Shown here piece after piece: positions 41,137-51,743 of a stretch of 64,000 nt of DNA (positions are counted from its first letter, which is position 1; each line of letters opens with the position of its first letter). The position numbers and the translations under genes are program-made. The DNA is from Catonia carolina (Eukaryota; Arthropoda; Insecta; Hemiptera; Achilidae). The notes under the pieces were generated by a model, which had not been told where the DNA came from, did not search any database, and was given only the letters and a program-made list of their open reading frames with translations. The DNA lies in the NCBI GenBank assembly GCA_035578175.1, contig JAQMRL010000006.1, positions 54,787,001 through 54,851,000 on the forward strand. Direction: 5' to 3'.

Positions 41137-41974
41137 TTTTTCTTATGATTGGGGAGGAGAGTCTAGAACAGCCAAACATTTGCTTACGTAATACTTGAAT
41201 GGATCTTAAGTACCTACGATTACATTCTTTTTGGTTACTTACACGTTTATACTTGGTAAAGTAAAAACGTTTAAATCGTTTATTTTAACGCTGCATTCGA
41301 TTTTATACGTGTAGACCTAAACTGAAAATCCTGTTGCCTAATGATTACCAGAATTTTTTATCGCAAGTTGAATGACCCTTTGGTATATTTCTAGGCTATT
41401 TAAACGTAGGTTCTTTACACAGTACTGATTCGTTTTGCAACCCCCGTTTCTTGTAGAAAAAAAAAGAATAAAGAACGAAAATCGTATTTTACGTAGTAGA
41501 TAAAGTGCTAAAGTACTTTACTTAAGTCTTGGACGGTTTTCTTCTTCTTCTCCCTTTTTTCTTTAAAAAGAGTCGATAGCAAAATCTCCTTTAGGCCTTT
41601 ATGCTCCTTCTACTCACCTTTACTATCATTTGCTCTTTTTCTGTTATTATTTATTCTTTCCTTTGTACGCTTTTGAGTTTTTACCTTCGATATTTCATCA
41701 ATTTCCTTCTATTTTTTGTTACTTCTTTTTTCTTCCGTTATTTATTTACTTACTATTATGTACAGTATTTCTTGCTGAGAGTTATTTTGAGTAATAGATT
41801 CAAACTTTTTTGAGTTTATCCTGTGAAAACAATTACGTTTGCGCTCTGTGCAGAATTACTAGTTTTATTGAGCTGTAGAAAACTTTTTTTATATTTCCAG
41901 GTTTCATACATTTACTTATTCTTTACTTGTTCTTGATATGTCTTATTTATGTCAATTATGTTTCTTATTGAAAA
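41137..41974. other. Unrecognised intergenic DNA
   Basis: A 70-codon Phe/Leu-rich frame (41601-41813) lies in a TTC-rich patch and is not credible as a gene. Confidence 0.5.
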
Positions 41975-42330
41975 AGTTTTGTAACACCTAACCTTAGGTT
42001 CTTTCGGGATTTGGGTATAATAAACAATAAACAAACTTCCTTATAACAATATTAATTATTAAGCTAAACTAACAACAAATTACATTTAGATTACTTCAGT
42101 TAAATTCATTTTATAACTTAACGCTTAAAATAAAATTGATTATAAATACGACACTATCTGTTAACAATCCAAACAATGATTTACCATATGTTACCACTCG
42201 CACGCAATGCACGATTAACGTAATTTAGAACCGGTCCTGTACCGACAAGATTAATAATTTCAGTACAGATAACAACTAACTCACTATAAAGACGGTAACT
42301 GTTTTTATACCTGCGGTTTGATAGTTTCTT
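41975..42330 (-). repeat. LTR-like dispersed repeat, copy 2
   Basis: The reverse complement aligns with 11216-11508. In that sense it has gtataaaaacag (42299-42310) at its left, ggaccggttctaaattac in the middle and ttattatacccaaatcccga near its end, finishing ggttaggtgttaca (41978). TGTAACAC.../...TTACA-type termini are only suggestive of an LTR. Confidence 0.45.
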
Positions 42331-42527
42331 CAAACAATTGAGACCCTTCGAACACTTTCTCCAATTGACTGGAATGTGCTAAAAATAATCAAAATAAAAT
42401 AAACGTTTCTACTAGTCTTGATTTCCTATAATTCCTATCCAAAAAATTTTCATCGCGATCCATTAATCGTTGTTCAATACATACCACTTAATACAGTACT
42501 CATATTGTAACATCTAAACATAGGTTC

Positions 42528-42903
42528 GTTGGTTAAGGCTGGTTTTAACCTCTACATGTTTTACTAAGTAAAACGAAGAGTGAGGTCGTTAACCAATGCC
42601 TTCCTTACTGAATTGAAAAAGTATGGTTATCAGCACGTCAGGCCCTTCGAAAAGCACCTACTTTCCACCTGCAAATGACGCCTCACGTCATTCACCATGG
42701 TTTCTGGCTGTATGGTGAAATTCATTATTTTTACAGGAGATAACTCTGATTAGTTTGTTTTACACCTTTACCTATTCTGTTCTTAAATGATTCAGTCGTT
42801 TGATTGGCTGACTATGTGATAAGGAACAGGACAATTTTTTGTTGCCCTGGAACTAGCAGATTGAATACAATTAATTTAACACTCCACCTGCCTGATATGG
42901 GCC
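42528..42903 (-). mobile_element. Family B retroposon, copy 11
   Basis: ggttaaggctggttttaacc to ctccacctgcctgatatggg. The tail hairpin at the 3' end is partly deleted. Confidence 0.85.
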
Positions 42904-43059
42904 TTTTAATTTCTTAGAATTTATTTTTAAAATATTCCATTCATCACAATTACCATCCTTGTTCAACACACTCCACCCCATAAAATAAACAATCTTTTAC
43001 AATAAATAGCTTATTAAATCAACCATTTCCAGAATAATGTTAAAATATTTCGACATTTA

Positions 43060-43410
43060 TCTCTAAGGTCCGTTTCAGGATCTGGATAAAAACGTAATTA
43101 ACTCACTAAAGTTTAAAATTACAAGTATTTATTACGACTAAAAATTACAAATAAATAACAAACTAATTATAATTAACTAATAACAATTAATAACTTAACC
43201 AATTTACTAAATACTACTTACAAAAATGATACTGAGTAAATAAACGTTAAACAATAGACAGTAATTCATAGTAACGTTGACCTTCTCTAACGTACATTAC
43301 GTAGTTTGCTCACTGAATCACAGACAAGGTGAAACTTAAGTTACTAAATAACTCGCGTCGCTTATATACCTGTAGGTGGATCAATACAGATTTCGAGAAG
43401 TACAGAAATT
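43060..43410 (-). repeat. LTR-like dispersed repeat, copy 3, diverged
   Basis: In minus sense: gtatataagcg (43360-43370), agtgagcaaac, a long AT-rich middle with ttaattgttattagttaatt, and ttatccagatcctgaaacgg near the end, in the same order as copy 2. Similarity is weak. The Tc1/mariner element at 43418 is inserted just upstream. Confidence 0.35.
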
Positions 43411-43417
43411 TTTGATA

Positions 43418-44379
43418 ACGGGTGAGTCAAAAAGAGCGCCGGTTTTTAAACGGCTGGTAAATTTTTGTTTATCGGTTGGCAACATTGTTAGACCTCATTT
43501 CTATTTCGGAGAACATTCCGATTGACGATTCAGTTGTAGTTTCTCTTGTTCGCAGTGTAGTACTCTCGCAGTCTGTGTCTAACCATGGAGAAGTTTACTA
43601 TTGCCCAACGAGTGTTAATCTTAATCCTCAAAACATTTTACCAGAGTGGAGAGAGTTATGCGGCTACTGTCAGGCGACTTCGCGGTACTCTAGGACGTAA
43701 TGAAGCACCGAATGAATCAACAGTTCGCAGGCTCATGAAAAAGTTTTTTGAGACGGGTTCAACAGTCGACCTTAAAAGTTCTGGACGTCGTCGTTCTGGC
43801 CGAACTGAGCAGAACGTTGCGTTGGTTCGTGACAGTGTGGCTGTTAGCCCAGCAAAATCAATACGTCGCCGTTCTCAACAATTGGGTTTACGATGTTCTT
43901 CTGTTTGGAGAATTCTTCGGTACGATCTCCAATATCACCCGTATAAAATTCAGTTGACGCAACATTTGAAAGTGGCAGACCACCAGAAGAGACGACAGTT
44001 TGTTGACTGGGTATTGAGAAAACGGCAGGATGATGACACATTCGCAAACAAAATTGACGCCTTGTGACTTTCATCTTTGGGGTCATCTGAAGTCATTGGT
44101 GTATGCCAATAAACCCCGAAACATCAATGACTTGAAGGAGGAAATTCGACGGGTTATCGGGCAAATGGAAGTCGAAACTAATCGTGCAGTAATATCCAAT
44201 TTCATGGACATAGTTGATGCGTGCCAGCGCAGTAGAGGAGGACACATGCATGACATCATTTTTCATACAAGAAATCGGAAGGTTAGATGAACTTGTTGAT
44301 GTATTTATTTTCAGTTTTTCAATAAAATAAATCTCTTAATTTGATATATCAAAACCGTCGCTCTTTTTGAATCACCCTA
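43418..44379 (+). mobile_element. Tc1/mariner-superfamily element, internally deleted
   Basis: TIRs: gggtgagtcaaaaagagcgc at 43420-43439, and the reverse complement of 44351-44377 (gggtgattcaaaaagagcga). TA lies at each edge (43416-43417, 44380-44381). Length is about 962 bp, against about 1.3 kb for complete relatives. The transposase lacks its catalytic core. Confidence 0.9.
43585..44290 (+). pseudogene. Tc1/mariner-type transposase with catalytic core deleted
   Basis: The start MEKFTIAQRVLI at 43585 fits the family. The bipartite DNA-binding region is intact: first helix-turn-helix about residues 5-60 (SGESYAATVRRL, APNESTVRRLMKKF), linker GRRRSGRTEQNV, second about residues 75-120 (SIRRRSQQLGLRCSSVWRIL). 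It then reads up to QKRRQFVDWVLRKRQDDDTF, just before the first catalytic Asp. At about 44056 a deletion joins it, in another frame, to TPCDFHLWGHLKSLVYANKP and the C-terminus (DLKEEIRRVIGQMEVE), ending 44290. The first two catalytic Asp residues are lost. The Asp of CDFHLWG, the third acidic position, remains. Confidence 0.9.
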
Positions 44380-44703
44380 TATAATAATGAAGTACAAAAT
44401 CCTTCTGACGACTTCTGGATAAATCTTAACTGTAAACAAATTAGGATTGAATAAAAAGTGTTACAAATAGGCCAATTATGTAAATAAGTACCCAACCGAC
44501 TTCTTCACAATAATCGTTTTACAATAGGCAGGCGTACCTGTGCTATTCAACCATTTATAATCATTTCGTGGAAACATATTTATCACTCTCATTATTTACG
44601 TTAACATTTTTAAATATCTCAGTCCTCCTCGAAAATTCTCGAACACACATTCCCTTTAAATATTGCCACAACATATTCCTTAATCTATTTCTAGAATATC
44701 ACT
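44380..44703. other. Unrecognised intergenic DNA
   Basis: Nothing recognised. aaaaagtgttaca at 44454-44466 resembles the terminal word of LTR-like copy 2. Confidence 0.4.
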
Positions 44704-44713
44704 GTATAATGTT

Positions 44714-45110
44714 GTTGTTGTTTAGGTCATCAGCCGAAAGGCTAGTTTGAACCTGTAGCGGTTTTATTAAGTAAAACAAGGAGTGAAGTGGTTTACGATT
44801 CCCTTCCTCAATGAGTGGAAAAGTACGCTTATCAGCATTCCGGGCCCTCTAAAAAGCATCAGCTTTCCACCCTGCAAATGACACCTTCGTTTCATTCACC
44901 ACAGGGTCTGGTTGTATAATGAATTTCATTACTTTCAGAGGAGATATCTCTATTTAATGTCTTTTACACCTCTACTTCTTTTATTCTTAAATGCTTCTAT
45001 CATTTAATAGGCTGACCATGTGATAAGAAACACAATTTTTTTTTTTTAGCCATGGGACTAGCTGATCGACTCCAAATAATTTATCACTCCAACTGTCTGT
45101 TATGGGCAGT
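44714..45110 (-). mobile_element. Family B retroposon, copy 12, with target-site duplication
   Basis: gttgttgtttaggtcatcag to actgtctgttatgggcagt. Flanks GTATAATGTT (44704-44713) and GTCTAATGTC (45111-45120) are a 10-bp duplication with two mismatches. (AAC)n tail in minus sense. Confidence 0.88.
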
Positions 45111-45120
45111 GTCTAATGTC

Positions 45121-45645
45121 AATGTACTTTATGAAAGATATCGTAAACTTAGGATATTCAAAAAAAGGATTTCAACGGTTGATATCTAATCTGAGAAATG
45201 AAGCGGTTTTTTTCTAAACATTACTATATTTATTTTTATTTATTTATAACTTGTTGGGTTTTTAGATCATCAGCCGAAAAACTGGTTTGAAACTCTAGAG
45301 GCTTTACTAATTAATACGAGGAGTGAGATGGTTAACCCTTCCTAAATGAGTAGAAGAGTATGCTTATCAGCAAGCCAGGACCTTTGAAAAGCATCTACTT
45401 TCCACCCTGCAAATTACAAGTTCACTTCATTCACCACAGCGTCTAGCTGTATAATTAATTTCGTTACTCTTAGAGGAGATAACTCTTAACTAGTGTCTAT
45501 TATACCTCTACCTTTCGTGTTCTTAAATGCTTCAGTCATTTAATTGGCTGACCATGTGATAAGAAACAGAACTATTTTTTGTAGTCCAGGAACTAGCAGA
45601 TCGAGTGCAAATAATTTAACACTCCACCACCCTGTTATGGGCAGT
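45121..45645 (-). mobile_element. Family B retroposon, copy 13, joined to 130 bp of foreign flank
   Basis: B occupies 45252-45645. In element sense, downstream of the B 3' end comes TTATAAATAA (45239-45248) and then 45121-45238, which matches 19346-19480, the flank of B copy 6. The composite is bounded by GTCTAATGTC (45111-45120) and GTATAATGTT (45646-45655). It therefore looks like a B copy that carried its 3' flank into this site. Confidence 0.8.
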
Positions 45646-45655
45646 GTATAATGTT

Positions 45656-46785
45656 ACAATATTGTATTTAATTTAGGTCATGTACTTTAAAGTGTAATGA
45701 ATCATGTTTCTTGTTAAAACAGTTTAACTTGTTAATTGCTTTAACTTTGAACAAATTAATTACTATTAATATTTATTAACATTTATGTTGAACATTTAAT
45801 TATAAGAAGTAATTTTAGAGGTAAATTTATATACCAATATACATACCTAAATGCTTACTTGTTTATGTACAACTTAAATGCTATGTGTATTACATAGTTG
45901 AAGGGAGTGAACTACGCAAAATAGATACTATACTAAAATATGTTTCCTGTGGGAAATATTGCAAGTTACTTCAGCTTATAATATACATTCGTAGGCTTTA
46001 CTACAATGTTCCCTAAGGAACAACAAAAAACATGTAGAGGATGTTGTAGGTACTTTATATATATACATTTACAAAGATGAACGGAAGGATTTCAAGTGAA
46101 TGAGATGTAACAGTTTGTACATAAAACTGAATGGGTTATATATTTCTACGGTGCGGTTAGGGTAAGAAAGACTGATTTTGGATGAGGGGTGAGTGTATGT
46201 AAGATTTTGTATTCGGATAGATTACTCCCCCTCTTGTTTTCTCCTTCCTTATCATTCACACTCTCTTCCAATACACCTCTCTCTTCACACCCTTTATTTC
46301 CCAGAACTTTCTCTTTCTATTTGGAGATTAAGTATGAGAGACCTACGTTTTTATTAAACTCATCAAAATTAAAATTCTCTTCTTTACTTTTCCTCCCACG
46401 ATTTCTCTTTCCCTACTATACCTTTACCCTCTTCTTCTCGTACATAAATAATATATTTGCGCTCTATAAAATAGAGCAGACTTACTTAAATCTGACAAAA
46501 TGTCAAGACGTTGTTTCTAATTCTTACTTAAATATTTATTAAATTCTACGGAGCTTATGTTTTAATTTTATATGTTGGTACGCTTGAATTCTGAAACTTA
46601 AACTTTTGTCTTTTCTTATTTATCTCTAGGAATATGATTAGCATCTGTTTGTTTGGTTTTTATATTATTTTTCCCGCTCGAATAAATTCGCATATTGGGC
46701 CCTTATTAAAATTCCAATAAACGTAGGTCCGAAAATATTTTCACAATGATTGACGGTTTACTTTCTTTTTTAAAATTTCTAATGT
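45656..46785. other. Unrecognised AT-rich intergenic DNA
   Basis: A 117-codon frame (46189-46542) is pyrimidine-rich and unrecognised. I do not call it a gene. Confidence 0.5.
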
Positions 46786-47095
46786 GTGTACGTTGCAATC
46801 TGTTCAATTCAGAACAATAAGCAACCCCATGACCCAATGACATGAAGATGATATGTATGACGTGTAAATGAGGTGGTCTTGTACAGACCCAGGCCGACTA
46901 TTCTGAGGGAGTATAGTTAATTGAACCCCAACCATCAAAGTACACTGGTAACCACTGTCTAGTATTCAGATCCGTATAAAAGTGACTATAGTTACTACGA
47001 TTTGAACCAGGAACTTTCGTCTCCAAAAATCAGCTGTTAAACAGCTGACTCGCGGCGACGACTTTACCTCTAGACCAACCCGGTGGGTCACTACT
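46786..47095 (-). mobile_element. tRNA-derived SINE, family D, copy 3
   Basis: In minus sense: gacccaccgggttggtctag (A box region 47066-47090), B box tggttcaaatcg (46998-47009), the body with gtatactcc..cagaatagtc, end gattgcaacgtacacacatt. T-rich sequence occurs on both sides (tactttcttttttaa / tactttttttaa), a likely imperfect target duplication. Confidence 0.9.
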
Positions 47096-47248
47096 TTTTT
47101 TAAGGGAGTTTTCTTACAGCCTGTGTTGTATCACGCATCCCAACAGCTATATTCTTCAACAGCCTGTATATTTTCAGTCTCCACCCTCCAAATTCCTAGA
47201 GAGCATATCCGTATTTTGATTACTTAGGAGTATCAATTGAATTAATTG

Positions 47249-48021
47249 TATTGATACTGAAGTCACGAGATTGCCTTTTGCGTATGTATGGGCTGTGAGG
47301 AAGGGAAGTGAACTACTTGCAGTGCTGCCAACCTCAACAGTGAGACACTACTCGTACATTTCATTACCATGCAGTTTCTAGAAACGTTTTGTAAGCTGTG
47401 GTTATTCCGAGAAAATGTTTTCTTCATAAACCTTATAAGAAATAAATATGACCTGTAATATTGCCTATAGCTTAATTACATGACTGAAAATGCTTGATTT
47501 ACTGTAATTACGAATGAATCGCCTTCTTTACTATTGCTGTCATCGGCGTTTTCATTATCAGTCTCGGTAGTAGCCTATCTACCTAACCGTTTTCTTTTTT
47601 TACCAGGTGTCATCAAAACGGTTGAAGAATAGCTTCTTCACGTCCTTAATTTCCTTCTTTATCTTCCGAATTGTGCAAAGAGAAACATCACAGTAGTTAG
47701 CCGCTTGCTCACGGCTTTTCTTAAGAGGGAGGGAAAGGGATTTTTGTTTAGCTTCAACTTCACAACATTTTATTACATTGCATTCAGCACTGTTCGACCA
47801 CGTTTTCGAGAAACCGACATTTGTGTTTACGGTAACAGACAGTTATATTCGTACAGTTAATCTACAAAAGGTTCGCGATATACTGTATATGCTCTGGATA
47901 TAGTATAAGTTATTTTATGTTTGTCGTACTGAAATTAAAGCAGTCGCGCATGCGCATTGATGCTTTTCCCCCTTTACCCCTCGTTGCAAACAAGGGTAAA
48001 CTCGTAACTCAAGTGACTATA
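47249..48021 (-). mobile_element. TA-flanked TIR element, copy 2 (inverted relative to 33953)
   Basis: Terminal repeats tgatactgaagtcacgagat at the left and, from the right, tagtcacttgagttacgagt. The interior matches copy 1 in reverse (gcgcatgcgcgactgcttta, gaagctattcttcaac). The HTH-like reading frame is broken by frameshifts. The two copies share about 0.75 kb and lie 13 kb apart in opposite orientation. Confidence 0.83.
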
Positions 48022-48152
48022 CTATTGAAGACGATGTCAATTGTTTACAAAAAACTGTTATTTTTGGAAAAATGAATGTGTCGAATGTATAACCACCCGA
48101 CAAATGTAATAACACTTTCTAGACCTATATCTGACCCATAATGTGCAATGTG

Positions 48153-48185
48153 TGTCATCATCATCATCATCATCATCATCAACAT

Positions 48186-48220
<35 letters not shown>

Positions 48221-48230
48221 ACATCATCAA

Positions 48231-48269
<39 letters not shown>

Positions 48270-48561
48270 TACCACCACCACCGCCACCACCGTCACCAGC
48301 GTCATCATCATCAATCATCATCAATCATCATCATCATCAACATCATCAATCATCATCAACATCAATCATCATCATCAACATCAATCATCATCATCAATCA
48401 TCATCAACATCAATCATCATCAACATCAATCATCATCAACATCAATCATCATCAATCATCAATCATCATCATCAATCATCAATCATCATCATCAATCATC
48501 ATCATCATCAATCATCATCATCATCATCATCATCATCAATCATCATCATCATTATTATTTA

Positions 48562-48660
<99 letters not shown>
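48153..48660. repeat. Long compound microsatellite (CAT)n / (TTA)n
   Basis: CAT/TCA triplets with interspersed aatcatc and aacatc variants from 48153 to about 48550, including a short ccaccaccgccaccaccgtc block (48272-48300). A (TTA)n run follows to 48660. All three frames are open for long stretches only because the unit is a stop-free triplet. There is no evidence for a protein. Confidence 0.95.
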
Positions 48661-48765
48661 ATTATGTTACGCCTCATCAGGGAAACAAAACGATCCACCT
48701 TCTGAATACAGTTTCAATCGACGAGAGAACGAAACTTAACGTTCATTTTTGGAAAACTATATCGT

Positions 48766-49390
48766 TAACAAAAAAAGAGACGAATGGATACTGGAATAGC
48801 ACTAGTGCACAAAAACGACATTTCAATTGTTACAAGCTCTTAACTTCGAATACAATGTTGTCAATTGACATGTAACGAGACATGAAATTTATCTGTATGT
48901 GTTTATTTTACCTTTATAAAGTTGCGGTGTGTCATTTTTGGAACACCGTTATAATGCTACGCCAAAAAGCGTTAAACGTTATAATGCCAAAAAATGACGA
49001 ATGGATACTGGAATAGCACTAGTGCACAAAAACGACATTTCAATTGTTACAAGCTCTTAACTTCGAATACAATGTTGTCAAATGATTGGAAACGAGACAT
49101 GAAATTTACCTGTGCGTTTATTTTACCATCTTAAAGTTGCGGTGTGTCTTTTTTGGAACACCGTTATAATGCTACGCCAAAAAGCGTTATAACGTTATAA
49201 TGCCAAAAAATGACGAACGGATACTGGAATAGCACTAGTGCACAACACGACATTTCAATTGTTACAACCTCTTAACTTCGAATACAATATTATCAACTGA
49301 CATGTAACGAGACATGAAATTTATCTGTGCGTTAAATTTTACCTTAAAGTTGCGGGTGTGTTTTTTGAAACACCCGTTATAATTTATAAT
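48766..49390 (+). repeat. Tandem triplicate, period about 217 bp
   Basis: cgaatggatactggaatagc at 48781, 48998 and (cgaacgg) 49214. Each unit contains agcactagtgcaca, caattgttacaa.ctcttaac, gagacatgaaattta, aaagttgcgg-tgt and ttataatg. Within the unit, ggtgt ... aacacc can pair. The third unit is shortened. Confidence 0.92.
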
Positions 49391-50040
49391 ACAGTATATC
49401 TCCAAGATTATTTTTTGAGGTTAGTTTTATTTTCAACTTTTAGTATTAGTATTACTTTTATAAATAAAAATTTTTAGAAGAAACTGCATTTGGAGTATAA
49501 CATAATTATTTTTCATGTCATATTTGTTTTGTTTTTAAATCTAAAATTCGAACAAATGATGATGACTCTTTCTATACTTGATGTTTAATAACAGAAATAA
49601 TAACTGTGAAAAACGTGGAAAAACTGTATTACTTATATCATTATAACTCCGTATCACCTGACAAAAGTAATATAGAAATAAATTGAAAATATGAATTAAG
49701 ATTTAGTAGTTTATTAAGAGAAGAATAATGGTAAAAATGGTAAATGATGGGAAAACGTCAGGTGCAAAAACAAATCACCACTATATCTCTATTGTTTTTC
49801 TTTCGTAATATTTCTAGGATTTAATGTATTACTCTATTTATCTTTATTCTAGATTCTGCTTTTTTTAATACTACCTATATTAAATATTTATTTATTTATT
49901 TACGTATTTTTTAAACGTTTATGTTTGCTTTCTCGTAGTATTTTAAAAATGTATGATAAAATACTTTTTTTCGTTGATTTTCAGGAAATATTGTATTTTA
50001 TTCACTTTTAACACCGATTTTATGCTTTATTTTAACATTT
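49391..50040. other. Unrecognised AT-rich intergenic DNA
   Basis: tattttttgaggttagtttt at 49409-49430 is a tiny family A relic. Nothing else recognised. Confidence 0.5.
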
Positions 50041-50165
50041 TGGGGCATTCGAGGATCTATTACAAGAAGGAATTGCTGAGGCAGTGTTTGGTGTTGTCTA
50101 GGCAAACTCTTTCAAGTAACTGTATACAGTCTGTACTGTCATGATGATTGCCAACGTCTGGTGAA
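50040..50165 (+). pseudogene. LINE reverse transcriptase 3' terminus
   Basis: One frame reads AVFGVV, stop, ANSFK, stop and then VCTVMMIANVW, directly followed by purine triplets. VMMIANLRS-type text before a (GAA)n tail is the end of the LINE piece at 12515-12689. Heavily decayed. Confidence 0.6.
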
Positions 50166-50820
50166 GAAGGAGGAGGAGGAGGAGGAAGAAGTTTAAAACG
50201 GAGAGGAGAAGAACGAGAATGCGCAGGGAAAATGTACGAGGGGCAAGAGGAGAAAGAGAAAGTTGAAGACGGCAAGGAGGACGATAAAGAGACAAAGAGA
50301 AGGCGAAGAAGGAAGAGCAGGAGACGTAGGGGAGGAGGAAGAGACAAATATTAAGAAGAAGAAAGTGAAGACGAATAACTCATAAAAAGCCAAAACAGAA
50401 CACGAAAAAGAAGGACAAGTAGACAGCCGAAGAATAAGAGGAAGAGGAAGTTGAAAACGAAGAAGAGGATGAGAAGGATTTGGAGGTGAAGGAGAAGTAA
50501 AAATTGACGGTGATGAAGAAGAGGAGAAGGAAAAGAATAATGAATAGGAGGAGAAGAGAGAAAGTTAAAAACGGTAAGGAGGAGGAAGATGAGATGAAGG
50601 ATAAGTAGTAGTAGAACGAAAGAAAGAAGAAGGCGAAGAAGGAGCAGGAGGAGGGAGGTGGAGCAGAAGAAGTCGAATAGTAAGAAGAAAAACCCGACAA
50701 AAATGAAGAACTAGTAGACGAAGATGAAGATAAGGAAGAAGAGAAAGTTGAAAAGAAAGAAAACGACGAAGATGAGAAGGTGAATGAGGTGGAGAAGGAC
50801 GAGAAGAAAGCTCTAATCCA
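50155..50820. repeat. Long polypurine tract (plus strand), about 660 bp
   Basis: GGA/GAA-rich almost throughout with few interruptions. It starts at the 3' tail of the LINE fragment and ends against a mariner-like remnant. Minus-strand Ser/Phe-rich frames here are low-complexity translations. Confidence 0.92.
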
Positions 50821-50945
50821 TTTCCGTACCATTTCATTGCTCATAATGTTTGCTCCATAAACTTTACTGATATCACGAATTTCAGTCGCTTTCACGCCTT
50901 AAGCACTAAGAAAACGATTACAGTTACAGGGATTCTCAAATGGCG
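50805..50945 (-). pseudogene. Mariner-like transposase N-terminal fragment
   Basis: In minus sense: VKATEIRDISKVYGANIMSN then EMVRKWIRAF, preceded by NRFLSA and a stop. The pattern I.RFL.AKGVKA.EIH.QI..VYGEN.MS.GMVRKWVRAF is the helix-turn-helix start of irritans/SETMAR-type mariner transposases. It ends where the purine tract begins. Confidence 0.75.
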
Positions 50946-51394
50946 GAGGCCTTTTAAATACTCACAAAACACACGGTCTTTTCTTTCCGTAATAACGTCT
51001 TTGGCCTCATAACGGATATAGGCACTCAGTGCTCATGCGCCAAATGCCGACCGTAGCACTGCAGTGGCCGAATTTCAAAACACAAAATTTTAAACACGCT
51101 TCGTATATTTTATATACATGAAAGTTATAAAGTCTCACAAACTACTTTTCGTAACCTTAGAGGAAAACAACAAATAATTTTTTTGTCATCAGATCAGTCT
51201 CTCGACTGAATTGATGGAGTTCTCCAAGCTGTTCTATCGTCCACAAGTCGTTTCATATCAACATACTTGCAAGAAACACCCTAAATATTTTGTAATTTGC
51301 TTTAAATATTCTAAGCTTTGCCTCCCCCTACAAATAATTAACAACATGTAAAACATTTTTAATAAAAGAGATTTCTTCAAAGAACTAAGGGGTG
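50946..51394. other. Unrecognised intergenic DNA
   Basis: Nothing recognised. Confidence 0.5.
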
Positions 51395-51743
51395 TACACG
51401 CTTGGACAGAATAAGGAGTGAGGAAATCAGGTCAGAATTGGGTATTTACAACTTGAACGAAAAGATGAAGGATTATCGCCAAAGTTGGAGACAGCATGGC
51501 AAGGATGTCAGATTACAGGATACCTTAGCAGGCTCACTGTTATGCTCCAGAAGGTAAAAGGGATGGTAAGAGGGAAAGGGTTGACCTAGGAGAAGATGGA
51601 GATAGAGGATATAGTTTTTATGAGTTCTAAACAGGCTGCGGCCTAATCCTTGGTAATCCTTGGTTGGAAGAAGAAGAAGGAGAAGGAGAAGAAGGAGGAG
51701 CAGGAGAAGAAGCAGGAAGAGGAGGAGAAGAAGAAGACAAGAT
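51395..51743 (+). pseudogene. LINE reverse transcriptase C-terminal piece with purine tail
   Basis: RIRSEEIRSELGIYNLNEKM, then KDYRQSWRQHGKDV, parallel to the piece at 2023-2253 (NEEIRSELGVFSLNEKVVEY, RNQWRQHLERL). Frameshifts follow. The (GAA/GGA)n tail runs 51665-51743. Confidence 0.83.

Noticed and set aside
42507..42530. Second LTR start (tgtaacatctaaacataggttc) resembling 41978
   Set aside because: The taggttcgttgg part is the decayed tail of B copy 11, so the similarity to the LTR-like end is probably coincidental.
46189..46542. 117-codon open frame
   Set aside because: Ser/Leu/Phe-rich from a CT-rich patch, and no recognisable domain.
48153..48550. CRISPR-like spacing in the aatcatc/aacatc pattern
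   Set aside because: The intervals are just more CAT triplets. There are no unique spacers and the DNA is clearly eukaryotic.
48141..48875. 244-codon His/Ser/Ile-rich open frame
   Set aside because: It is the translation of CAT and TTA triplet microsatellites. All three frames are open for the same reason, and there is no independent support.
50380..50895. 171-codon Ser/Phe-rich open frame on the minus strand
   Set aside because: It runs through the polypurine tract. Only its first 30 residues resemble a protein, and those are a mariner N-terminal relic.
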